Shown here: in pieces, positions 56,655 to 64,000 of the stretch
How the letters are laid out: every line of letters starts with the position of its first letter
Position numbering within the stretch: position 1 is the stretch's first letter
Source: Cyanobacteriota bacterium
GTDB lineage: Bacteria > Cyanobacteriota > Cyanobacteriia > PCC-6307 > Cyanobiaceae
DNA: 64,000 bases
Reading direction: 5' to 3'
Assembly: GCA_026389335.1 (NCBI GenBank)
Contig: JAPLIB010000033.1
Coordinates: 18,589 to 82,588, forward strand
The notes under the pieces: model-generated
The model's database searches: none
Told to the model about the DNA's origin: nothing
Seen by the model: only the letters and a program-made list of their open reading frames with translations
Program-made: the position numbers and the translations under genes

Positions 56655-57479
56655 ATGTCTGGCAGCTCCAGCCTTTCGCGTTTGCTGCCCTCTCCCACCG
56701 CCTGCGGCATCGCTTTAGCGGGGCTGATGTTGATTGTACTGTTTCTCACGATCCTGTCGGCTTCGTTGTTGCCGGTCCGCCTGCTTGATGCCGCCTGGCA
56801 GCTGCGGGTCGGTGGGGTGTTGATCAACGCCTCCCCCATTCCCCTGATTGGCCTTGTGCTGCTTCATTTCGCTGCCAGTCTCGATCCTGGCGATGCGCTG
56901 CTGGTGAACCGTTGTCGCCTGGCCGCCCAGTTTGCAACCGTTGTGGCATTCGGCTATCTGCTCCTCGCTCCGCTGCTGGCCGCAGCCACCCTGCAATACC
57001 AACACAGCCAGGCGTTGGCCAGCAGTGGCGGCCTGCGCCGTGACACGGAGAAGTTGCAGCAGATGCGCCAGGTGATCAAGAGCGCCAGCAGCATCCCGGA
57101 ACTGGAGCAACGCATGGCTGCTCTGCAGGGGCCCCACCTCGATGCAGCCGATCGCAGCCTGCCACTGCCAGTGTTGCGCAGCCGGATGGAGGATCTGCTC
57201 GATCAGGCTTCCACACGCCTGGCACGAGTCCGCAGCGCCGCCCCACTTGCCAGTCCTTGGACCCAGCTGGGCGACATCGTTCGCACCAGCGTTGCCTGCC
57301 TTGCCCTTGCCGCCGGCTTCGCCGGCCTTGCCAGACGTCCGAGCAGTGAGCTTTCGCTGCTGACAGAACTGGAGATGGCCTGGGAGGAGCTGCGCTACAG
57401 CATGTTGAGCTTGAGCTCACGCCGCACCGGCACATCAAATGAGGACTACATCCGGCAGCTCAGTGGCGAGGAAGATTGA
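56655..57479 (+). CDS. HpsJ-like membrane protein
   Basis: HpsJ proteins take part in hormogonium polysaccharide secretion in filamentous cyanobacteria. The 274-residue protein has helices near 20-40 (GLMLIVLFLTILSASLLPVR), 52-75 (VLINASPIPLIGLVLLHFAA) and 95-115 (FATVVAFGYLLLAPLLAAAT). A coiled-coil-like stretch with DTEKLQQMRQVIKSASSIPE and a late helix follow (TSVACLALAAGFAGLARRPS). HpsJ assignment is by pattern, as picocyanobacteria do not make hormogonia. It is the likely intact paralog of 52282-52955. Confidence 0.6.
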   Translation: MSGSSSLSRLLPSPTACGIALAGLMLIVLFLTILSASLLPVRLLDAAWQLRVGGVLINASPIPLIGLVLLHFAASLDPGDALLVNRCRLAAQFATVVAFGYLLLAPLLAAATLQYQHSQALASSGGLRRDTEKLQQMRQVIKSASSIPELEQRMAALQGPHLDAADRSLPLPVLRSRMEDLLDQASTRLARVRSAAPLASPWTQLGDIVRTSVACLALAAGFAGLARRPSSELSLLTELEMAWEELRYSMLSLSSRRTGTSNEDYIRQLSGEED

Positions 57480-57511
57480 GGGTGAGGCAGGCTTTTGATC
57501 GGCCTGCGTTG

Positions 57512-57748
57512 GGCGGCCGCTTCTGGGAACTTCTCTGTGAGCATCGTGATCACCTGATTCCACTGCTGCTCCACCGCCGGCTCGTTCTGCTGAACGAACA
57601 CCGAGCGCCAGGCGCCAGCCACCATGTCCTGGCTGCTCTTGGGCACCTTGACCAGCAGATTGCGGGCAAAGTGAACGCGGCACCCCTGCCCGTTGCAGCC
57701 CTGGCAGCAGCGGGCGATCGCCTTCTTGAGGCTGCCGCCGCCCAGCGC
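57512..57748 (-). mobile_element. fragment of an IS256-type (mutator) transposase
   Basis: The minus-strand frame reads GGSLKKAIARCCQGCNGQGC then RVHFARNLLVKVPKSSQDMV, AGAWRSVFVQQNEPAVEQQW and TMLTEKFPEAA. This is the IS256 core HAGLxxAIxxxxQGxxWQRCRVHFxRNLLxKVPK, with Trp-Gln-Arg altered to Gly-Gln-Gly. Only about 80 residues remain, with no ends or terminal repeats. It lies just after the HpsJ-like gene in the opposite direction. Confidence 0.75.
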
Positions 57749-57790
57749 AAGGGCAGTGCGCTGTCGGTGCGGGCGGAATGGCGCCAGGGC

Positions 57791-58105
57791 GTGGAAGCAG
57801 TGCTGGAGGCGGGCCTGCTCTGGCAGCAGGAGCGGCTCCAGCACCAGGAACAGCGCCGCCTGATTCAGCACGAGCAGAACCAACAACAGCTGCTGATTCA
57901 GAACCGCCATCTTCAGGAGCAACACAGCGACGAGTGGCAGCAGCAGGGGTCAACCGCCCAATCGCCGTTCAACTCCCCGCCCAGCACGCCAGGCAAGCCC
58001 TCACCCTTCGCAGCCCCTCGCAGTGGCTCCCGCAAACGAGGCGCTGATGCCGATTACTTCGAGAGCCTGGCGGCGGGTGAGCAGGGGGAGCAGTGTCGCG
58101 ATTGA
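57791..58105 (+). CDS. Gln-rich hypothetical protein or 3' gene remnant
   Basis: From a GTG at 57791 the frame reads VEAVLEAGLLWQQERLQHQE then QRRLIQHEQNQQQLLIQN. It continues with a Ser/Pro/Gly linker and ends ADADYFESLAAGEQGEQCRD. The Gln/Glu-rich part would form a coiled coil. The frame extends upstream to 57476, but that part is antisense to the IS256 fragment. So this may be the 3' end of a gene cut by that element. No family is recognised. Confidence 0.35.
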   Translation: MEAVLEAGLLWQQERLQHQEQRRLIQHEQNQQQLLIQNRHLQEQHSDEWQQQGSTAQSPFNSPPSTPGKPSPFAAPRSGSRKRGADADYFESLAAGEQGEQCRD

Positions 58106-58329
58106 GGTGGTGGAGCACGGTGGCCGGTCGAGGACTAGTCGCCGTTCCTCCTGTTAATAAATGCTCCCTTCTGTTCTGCCAGAACCTGCGCACCCGCGGC
58201 CATCACTTTGATCGCAGAATCTCTCCCGAGGAACGATTTTGACAGGGCGATTAAGACGTGCCTCTATGTCCAAGCAACGACATTACCTGGCTTGACATGC
58301 TAATTTGGCCCAAGTGATCAACCATCTTG

Positions 58330-60327
58330 GTGTCGGAATTTTTTTCACGGCTAAGGGAAAAGCTGAAGAAAAAGCTTTGGACCGAGCTTGATCTGCACCA
58401 AAAGCTAGCCTTAACGATGTGGCTCACGGTGGTGCCGATCTCTTTGGGCGCAGCCACATGGGCCCTACATCAAGCCCGCGTCAGAGTCGATGACAGGCTG
58501 CGACAGGAATTGATTTGGGATGTGAGTGCAATCAACAATGCGATCAACAATTGGGAAATGCTTCAAGTCAAGCAGTTGCAATTGCTTGCATTCAGCGCCC
58601 AACTCGACCGGCTGAATGCTGCGGGTGTCCGCAACATTCTCCTTAAAGGCCATGCTCTCTTCCCGAACTATAGCTTCTTCTATATCAGTCAGGATGGCCG
58701 GATCGCCGAATCTGTTGGTCCGATGCTGGCGGGGCTCGGCAGTCATGGGAGTTTGATGTCCCTTCGCTCCCAGTTCCACTGGCCATCGGCTCTACAGATT
58801 AAGTCGCAATCCCTGTTGGTTACGCCAACAGCCAGCACACCATGCCTGGCTACAACTGTGTCGCTGCTAGCTAGCCCTACGAGCGGCGCTGGTAGGGGCA
58901 ACGGCTTACTAGGTACCTGTCTGCAACTGGATCGCTTCGGCTGGCTAAGTGGTGCTGTCAATCTCATCAAAGCTGCCGCCGGAGGAAATGATGCGGTCCA
59001 TTTAATTGATCTTGATGACCCCAGCAGCGCAAGATCAGCTTATTCCCGCGGATGGGCCGCACTGATGGTTTATCCCAATGGGGAATTTATTGAGCTTGAT
59101 CCCAATCATAAGTCTGTTGATCAGGTGGCTCACCTCGATGTGGCCGCCATCAAGTCCAGTCCTTGGCAGCCCTTGATCAGTGCTGTCCTCAACTCAAGAA
59201 GACCCTCCGAGCTGACCCATGTTGTTGTGGATGGCATCCACTACTCCGTCGCGATTATCAAGAACAGATCCGGTCGTCGTTCGGTGGTGCTGGTCGATGA
59301 CCGTTCGGCAACCTTCTTATTAAATACCTTATCCAGGTCGCTTCTACTAGGATTTGCCATTGCCCTGGTTCTTGTCTCGGCCCTTGTTTATCGCATCTGT
59401 GGTCAGCTGTCCCGTCCGATTGATCAGGTAGGCAGGAAGCTGGCTGCCATCAGCCAAGGTGAATTCGGGGACCCCTTGCCTGAGGAGCACAATGACCTCG
59501 GTCGGTTGTTTGGCTATGTGAACCAAGCTTCCCAGCGGCTGCAGGACTATCTGGTGGAAAGTAACCATCATGCGGCCCTGGATGCTCAACTTGTTGAGGC
59601 GCGTCGGATCCAAGCAGGTTTTCTGATCAAAAATCTCCCCCGCACTGACCGCCTTGACATTGCTAGTTTTTACGAGCCTGCCTATGAGATCGGAGCGGAT
59701 TGGTACGACGCCATCCTGATCGATGGCGTGACCTTTGTCGTGGTCGCGGATGTCTGTGATAAGGGCATACCTTCTGCCTTGTACATGTCTGTGTTTCGCT
59801 CCTTGCTGCGCTTGGCCCTTGGCAATGAATGGGAAGCCAGCCACAACGCACATCAGACCCTGGCGAAGGCTATGGTTGTTGTTAATGAATACATGGTAAG
59901 CAATCACGGCTCAACCGGTATGTTCGCCACCGTATTTGTTTCTGCCTATGACCCTTCGCAGCAAGAGCTCTATTACGTTGTAGCTGGCCATGAACAGCCT
60001 CTGCTGTTGCAGGGACGTCAGCTGAGCCAACTTGAACTGGGTGGCCCGGCCGTCGGAATCTTTGGCGGCAGCCCATTCCATGTGCATCACTCCCGCTTCC
60101 TCGCCGGTGATCTGCTGTTGGCCTTTACCGATGGACTGCCTGACGGTAGGAGTCCAGTTGGTGTTGGCTTCGGAAATCACCGCATCGTGGAGTTTGTGAC
60201 CCAACGCAGCTCGCTTGAATGGACACCATCGCAGCTGCTCGAGAAGTTGATTGAGGCCCAGAATTGTCACCGAGACGGTGCCGAGCAATTCGATGACCTG
60301 ACGCTGTTGTCCATCCAGGCCCGTTGA
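58330..60327 (+). CDS. membrane sensor with HAMP and SpoIIE/PP2C phosphatase domain
   Basis: The 665-residue protein has a membrane helix near 27-48 (LALTMWLTVVPISLGAATWA), an extracytoplasmic sensor-like region, a second helix near 338-360 (SRSLLLGFAIALVLVSALVY), a HAMP-like segment (RKLAAISQGEFGDPLPEEHN) and a C-terminal phosphatase domain. The latter has IGADWYDAILIDG, VVADVCDKGIPSALYMSVFR, VVAGHEQPLLL and LAFTDGLPDGRSPVGVGFG, ending FDDLTLLSIQAR, with the PP2C Asp ligands. Such proteins often act on anti-sigma antagonists; none is visible nearby. Start is GTG 58330 or TTG 58327. Confidence 0.85.
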   Translation: MSEFFSRLREKLKKKLWTELDLHQKLALTMWLTVVPISLGAATWALHQARVRVDDRLRQELIWDVSAINNAINNWEMLQVKQLQLLAFSAQLDRLNAAGVRNILLKGHALFPNYSFFYISQDGRIAESVGPMLAGLGSHGSLMSLRSQFHWPSALQIKSQSLLVTPTASTPCLATTVSLLASPTSGAGRGNGLLGTCLQLDRFGWLSGAVNLIKAAAGGNDAVHLIDLDDPSSARSAYSRGWAALMVYPNGEFIELDPNHKSVDQVAHLDVAAIKSSPWQPLISAVLNSRRPSELTHVVVDGIHYSVAIIKNRSGRRSVVLVDDRSATFLLNTLSRSLLLGFAIALVLVSALVYRICGQLSRPIDQVGRKLAAISQGEFGDPLPEEHNDLGRLFGYVNQASQRLQDYLVESNHHAALDAQLVEARRIQAGFLIKNLPRTDRLDIASFYEPAYEIGADWYDAILIDGVTFVVVADVCDKGIPSALYMSVFRSLLRLALGNEWEASHNAHQTLAKAMVVVNEYMVSNHGSTGMFATVFVSAYDPSQQELYYVVAGHEQPLLLQGRQLSQLELGGPAVGIFGGSPFHVHHSRFLAGDLLLAFTDGLPDGRSPVGVGFGNHRIVEFVTQRSSLEWTPSQLLEKLIEAQNCHRDGAEQFDDLTLLSIQAR

Positions 60328-60639
60328 TCCCTTTGAAGGCCTTGCTACCTCTGCTGTTGCAGCCTGCGGCATTAGCCATTGCACCCCTGCCAGCCCGGGG
60401 ACAAGGGGGCTTAAGAGTTTGCAGAAAGACCAGCCCACGGGCCAGTTTCCCACAGCCATGAGCTGATTTCCGGCTCAAAAAGACGAATCGGCGCCGATCC
60501 GGTCCTCAAGCAGCCTGATTTCGGCATTATTTGCCTGTCTTGATTGCTTTGGTTGTGCCCTTTTGGGCACACCTCTGGGCAGCTGGTTGTTCATGCCGCC
60601 TCCATCGCTGGCTACTCCTGCGGAGTGATTCATCGCTGA

Positions 60640-61060
60640 GTAGCGGTTTGACCTCCGGAGCAGCCATCAGCTTCTCCAGGAACAGCCCCATCCCGTCGTC
60701 ATTGCGGAGCCGATCACGGTTCAGTGGCTCCGCCACGATCGGCCTACGGCCGATGTAATGGTGAATGTGGTCGGATGCCAGATCGCGCATCGTCGGAGCT
60801 CAAGCCCACGAACCAGCGCAACAGCAGATTGCAGTGGAGCGCTCCAGCAGCAGCTGCTCCGGTGGAGCTGTTGGGCGCCCTTCCAGGGCATAAAATCTTC
60901 AGAAGTTGCGATTGAGCCGATCAAGGGCCTTATCCGCGAACCTGCGAATTCGCCTGAGCAGATGGCTGGCCGGGATCCGCTCCTCGATCGTGACGTAGGA
61001 GAACAAGGAGCTGCTGCGCTCCTTTTGGCCTCGCTTCAACGAATGGGCCGCGCCGCCCAA
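60640..61060 (-). mobile_element. decayed IS5-type transposase N-terminal remnant
   Basis: Reading minus strand, LFSYVTIEERIPASHLLRRI and RRFADKALDRLNRNF resemble the IS5 start SYVxxExRVPxxHPLRxIRxxxDxAL. After a stop the other frames give CAIWHPTTFTI and NRDRLRNDDGMGLFLEKLMA then APEVKPLLSDE, which matches VWHPTTFxxNRDRLLxxxxxxxFLExLLAAPEVKPLLSDEHF. Several frameshifts and stops break it. No ends are visible. The remaining part of 60328-61108 shows no gene. Confidence 0.65.
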
Positions 61061-61108
61061 TTCTGGCAGAGGTGACTGGGTTTTTCAGCGAACTCTTAAA
61101 AGGCCGTG

Positions 61109-61912
61109 ATGCAGCACAAAACCTCCTACAATGACCTGAGAATACTTAAAATCATGAATTGGTTCATCACACTTGCTGCCAGTGTTCTGATCGTCATCGT
61201 GACATGGCTACCGGGTCCCGTGCTTGCCGAGACGCTTCACTACAAGCTCCCCACCTTTCAACAACTTGCTGACCCCCCCAAAGTACTTGGTCCAGCAGGA
61301 GAGCACTTCACATTTTTGCGGACTGGCAAGGACACAAATGGCGCGTTTACAGTTTCCAAAGCCATTATTCCGCCAGGGGCAGGGCCGATTCCCCACATTC
61401 ATACATTGACGGACGAATGGTTTTATTTTCCAAAAGGTGGTATCACTATTTTCTGTGATCCTAATACATCCTATTCTTCTCTTAAGGAAATCCCAAATAC
61501 CGGCAGCCATCCCGGCGCAAGGGCGCAGACTGTTACGACCAAAGACAACAGCCTTTATTATGGCCCACATTATTACTTGCATGGATTTTACAACAATACC
61601 AATGAGAATCTAGAGGTCGACTTCGTATGGGCGGCCAAGCCTGGAGAACAGAAAAATCCAGCATCCGACATCAGTGGCTACTTTCTAAGCGTTGGTGAGC
61701 GCGTGGGTGAATTCCGGCCAGGTATGCAGCCAACCGATCAGGAAAAAGTTGCCTTCGTAGTGGATGCACCGAAATGGGGAATCAACCAAAGTTCATCCTT
61801 CATGCAATATCTTACCGAGATTGGCCCGGCTCCAGGAAGCTCCCATTTCATTCACGAAAATGACCAAGTGCGTCGTCTTGAGGCACTGCTTAGGACCCCA
61901 CTTGCCAATTAG
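61109..61912 (+). CDS. secreted cupin-domain protein
   Basis: The 267-residue protein has a signal peptide (WFITLAASVLIVIVTWLPGP, cut after VLA) and a beta-barrel region with AIIPPGAGPIPHIHTLTDEW, FYFPKGGITIFCDPN and YYGPHYYLHGFYNNTNENLE. The His-x-His...Glu pattern fits cupin motif 1 (metal ligands) and PHYYLHGFYN fits motif 2. Function is unknown; the cupin family includes dioxygenases and isomerases. The ATG at 61109 has AAGG 5 bp upstream; ATG at 61154 gives a cleaner signal peptide. GC content is lower than the core genes. Confidence 0.72.
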   Translation: MQHKTSYNDLRILKIMNWFITLAASVLIVIVTWLPGPVLAETLHYKLPTFQQLADPPKVLGPAGEHFTFLRTGKDTNGAFTVSKAIIPPGAGPIPHIHTLTDEWFYFPKGGITIFCDPNTSYSSLKEIPNTGSHPGARAQTVTTKDNSLYYGPHYYLHGFYNNTNENLEVDFVWAAKPGEQKNPASDISGYFLSVGERVGEFRPGMQPTDQEKVAFVVDAPKWGINQSSSFMQYLTEIGPAPGSSHFIHENDQVRRLEALLRTPLAN

Positions 61913-62045
61913 CTTCTCGCCTGGCTATTTAGGGTTTGCGGAGGAACTCGGAACCGCTTTGGGGCAGTTGATTCCAGCGACTATCTCGAGCTCAGATGGG
62001 GCGTAGCCAGCCATTTGTGGCTTGGAATAACCTGCTATCGCCACA

Positions 62046-62582
62046 ATGTACATGTTTCGGAGTGCTGGGCGGCTATCGATTGAGGCGTTCTGTGTCCCTT
62101 TTGGAGGGAAGCTTGATCCAGGTGATCGCTGGCTGGGCCTTGCTGGTCTGATTCCATGGAAACCTCTAGCAAGCCGCTATGCGCCTCTGTTCAGCGCCAA
62201 GACAGGGGCCCCTGCCGAGCCATTCCGGATGGCCTTTGGTGCGGCATACATCCAACAATGACTGGGTGCCACGGATCGGGAGACAGTGGAGCTGATTACA
62301 GAATCACCTTATCTGCAGTTCTTCATCGGACTGAGCGGCTTCCAGTATCTGCGGCCGTTCGACCTGTCAATGATGGTGCACTTTGGCAAGCGCATTGGCC
62401 CTGATCTGATCAAGGTCTGCAATGACATGACAAAGGCCAATGGCATCGCGAAAATTCAAGACCTATTAGTGTCCTCCCAAGAGGAAAGGAGTGAAGCGGA
62501 CCAGGCAGAGCTTGAGGCGATTGAAATAGAACTTGGTGTCCGCCCAACAACACTGGAACCCAGGGCTGATTCAAAGGATTAA
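62046..62582 (+). pseudogene. IS5/IS1182-like transposase remnant with in-frame TGA
   Basis: The frame reads LAGLIPWKPLASRYAPLFSA then KTGAPAEPFRMAFGAAYIQQ before TGA at 62259-62261. It continues in the same frame LGATDRETVELITESPYLQF, FIGLSGFQYLRPFDLSMMVH and FGKRIGPDLIKVCNDMTKAN. This is the N-terminal half of a DUF772/IS5-like transposase; the DDE part is gone. CGA to TGA is the simplest change. The end meets the ISAs1 remnant on the other strand. Confidence 0.7.
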
Positions 62583-63045
62583 ATCGGTTCAGCGTTGGGC
62601 TGCCTCGTCGCCATGGCCAGCAGCGCCGTGAAGTCGTGCATCACCGCCTGCATGCCGGCCCGAATTGACCGAAATCCCGACAATCGGAGCAGGTTGAGGG
62701 CTGCCGTCCGCAGCGTGACCATCGCTCCGGCGCCGTTGCCTCGATAGCGGTGGTCGTCTTCATGGAGCTGGGTCTCAAGAATCCAGTGCCAAGCCTCGAT
62801 ACTCCAGCGATCAAGCACCAGTTGCAGCAAGGCTTCTGGTGTGGTGCTCAGGCTCGCGAGGAAGTGGTGGGTGGCTTGAACGGCTTGCACAGTCACGGCT
62901 GCCTGTCGCAATCAGCTCCATGATCCAGCCGGTACCGATCCAGGTTGCACTGATGTGCTCCGGTGCCTGTCTGGTCCGCAGCGCAGCTTCCAGGTGATGT
63001 CACGGTCGTGATGGCGCACGACGCCATCCGCGCACCTGAACTGGG
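62582..63045 (-). pseudogene. ISAs1-type transposase C-terminal remnant, multiply frameshifted
   Basis: In minus-strand order the pieces are VVRHHDRDITWKLR, then in another frame RQAPEHISATWIGTGWIMEL with IATGSRD, then in a third frame ATHHFLASLSTTPEALLQLV. The last piece goes on DRWSIEAWHWILETQLHEDD with HRYRGNGAGAMVTLRTAALN and LLRLSGFRSI. This is the ISAs1 C-terminus with Glu of DDE (IEAWHW) but at least two frameshifts. It may be a different copy from the middle fragment at 54640-54753. Confidence 0.72.
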
Positions 63046-63054
63046 GTTAAGCAA

Positions 63055-63195
63055 TTGAGTCTGGTTGTCCTGGCTTTCGGGGAGCTGCAGGTCTGGTGGA
63101 TCAGCCGCACCCTGAGCAAGCGAGACCTTGCCAGGCCCATTAGCGAGGGCGAATTCCGCCGGTCTCTGGAGCGGATCTGGGCAAAGTGGCGCTGA
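63055..63195 (+). pseudogene. 3' fragment of an unidentified membrane-protein gene
   Basis: A 46-residue frame reads SLVVLAFGELQVWWISRTLS then KRDLARPISEGEFRRSLERI and WAKWR before TGA. It is protein-like: a hydrophobic start and a basic amphipathic end. The 5' part is missing because the ISAs1 remnant begins just upstream. A terminator follows at 63265. The family is not recognised. Confidence 0.35.
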
Positions 63196-63264
63196 GTTCG
63201 CCCCAATCGAGCGGAGGATCCACGGAAGCGTTACAGAAGTTCATAGGATAGGGTTGGTCATCGA

Positions 63265-63292
63265 GCGGTCCCGGACGGGTCCGCTTTTTTTG
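63265..63292 (+). terminator. rho-independent terminator
   Basis: AGCGGTCCC pairs with GGGTCCGCT (one mismatch) around GGAC, followed by a run of seven T. It lies 70 bp past the truncated gene end at 63195 and probably served that gene. The rest of 63198-63510 shows no gene. Confidence 0.75.
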
Positions 63293-63510
63293 TGGGACGG
63301 ATCAGGCAGTCCAGAAGCGTGGATGGCAGGATCCGGGATTCTGGGGCTGATCGGCTCCAGGGTCAGCCGGTTGCCCTGAGGCTGTTCGGTGCTGAGCCGG
63401 TTTTCGCTAGGAGCCTGTTGCCCATAGATCAGCCCCCAGCTTCTCCACAGACGCCTGCTGATCTGCCCAAATCGCTTTGACACCAATGGATCTGGGTGAG
63501 AAAGTGGGGC

Positions 63511-63918
63511 ATGGCCAAGCCCAAAAGCTTCCGCCCCTGGGTTCCTGAGCAGACCCTTTTGCTGACAACCATCGTCGCCGGTGGACTGGCTGCCGGCGGA
63601 TCATCTGGTGTTTTTCATGCTCGAGCTGCCGAACGAGCTCGATTTCGAAGCCTTCCTGGCACCATCACGCCATAAGGATCCCAGGGGCGAGAAGGGGTTT
63701 ATTCCTAAGATATAGACGAAGTCTTCCGCGTAGCGATTGGCAGTGCTGTTGCTGTACGCCTACAGCGTCGGCATCCCCTCCTCCCGCAAGATTGAGCGGG
63801 CCTGCTACGAGGATGCTGGCTTCCGGGTGCTGAGCGGCAATCAGCAGCCGGACCACAGCCTGCCCGGTGTCAACTACGTAGGCGGGCGCGTTGACTCATG
63901 CAAATTGTTACCCATCTA
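63511..63918 (+). pseudogene. IS1182-like transposase N-terminal remnant, frameshifted
   Basis: The pieces are MAKPKSFRPWVPEQTLLL at 63511, then in another frame SPVDWLPADHLVFFMLELPN and ELDFEAFLAPSRHKDPRGEK followed by GFIPKI and a stop. A third frame gives AVLLLYAYSVGIPSSRKIER then ACYEDAGFRVLSGNQQPDHS. In order they match the start of IS1182-family transposases. The C-terminal catalytic part is not present before the sequence loses similarity near 63880. At least two frame changes are needed. Confidence 0.7.
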
Positions 63919-64000
63919 GTTGACGCCTGGCCGGCATTGGCTTCCTGCTGTTGAGCTGGCTGTTCTCCTGATCCCGGATTGCCCCCATCTGTTGGCCAAC

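Overview
This window comes from a high-GC picocyanobacterium of the Cyanobium / freshwater Synechococcus type. The evidence is the gene set: photosystem I psaD, NDH-1 subunit ndhN, clock-input protein ldpA, the cyanobacterial form of glutamate-cysteine ligase, DUF1815 and DUF2839 proteins, a CAAD/CURT1-type thylakoid protein, a carotenoid desaturase and a 1000-residue PEP carboxylase. Gene order and protein lengths also fit that group. Assignments rest on reading motifs and family resemblance by eye; no database search was run.

Region 1 (1-11.5 kb, all minus strand) is the fused S10-spc-alpha ribosomal operon, read from rplC down to rpsM. It includes secY and adk, and lacks rpsN and rpmD at their usual bacterial positions. 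Region 2 (11.9-17.2 kb, plus strand) holds ndhN, a CPA1-type antiporter, ldpA, a Ycf45-like ATPase and tRNA-Gln. Region 3 (17.3-34 kb) mixes housekeeping genes on both strands: a HAD hydrolase, recA with a LexA-box-like palindrome, tyrA, a CrtD-like desaturase, a fructosamine-kinase-like gene, a CAAD protein, a JAMM peptidase beside moeB, a potassium-channel-like protein, a two-domain CobO-like protein, larE, speD, recF and tRNA-Arg. Region 4 (34.5-51.4 kb) carries trpE-gshA-ppc-GNAT, psaD, mrp-rodA-histidine-kinase-like, hemF, an amidase-like protein with a cytochrome b6f cofactor-assembly protein, an RNase D-like exonuclease, an LpxB-related glycosyltransferase and tRNA-Cys.

Region 5 (51.4-64 kb) starts right after tRNA-Cys and is very different. 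Gene density drops and base composition becomes uneven. It contains decayed pieces of at least four insertion-sequence families (ISAs1, IS256, IS5 and IS1182-like). Among them sit a repetitive beta-propeller protein with a PEP-CTERM-like tail and a decayed partial copy of it, a second PEP-CTERM-like protein, two HpsJ-like membrane proteins (one frameshifted), a LuxR-type regulator, a SpoIIE-type phosphatase with a sensor-like N-terminus and a secreted cupin protein. This looks like an accessory island with a cell-surface theme.

The most interesting items are the PEP-CTERM/HpsJ surface cluster, a histidine-kinase-like protein with a degenerate ATP-binding domain beside rodA, a LarE with three candidate cluster cysteines, and the missing start codon of ldpA.
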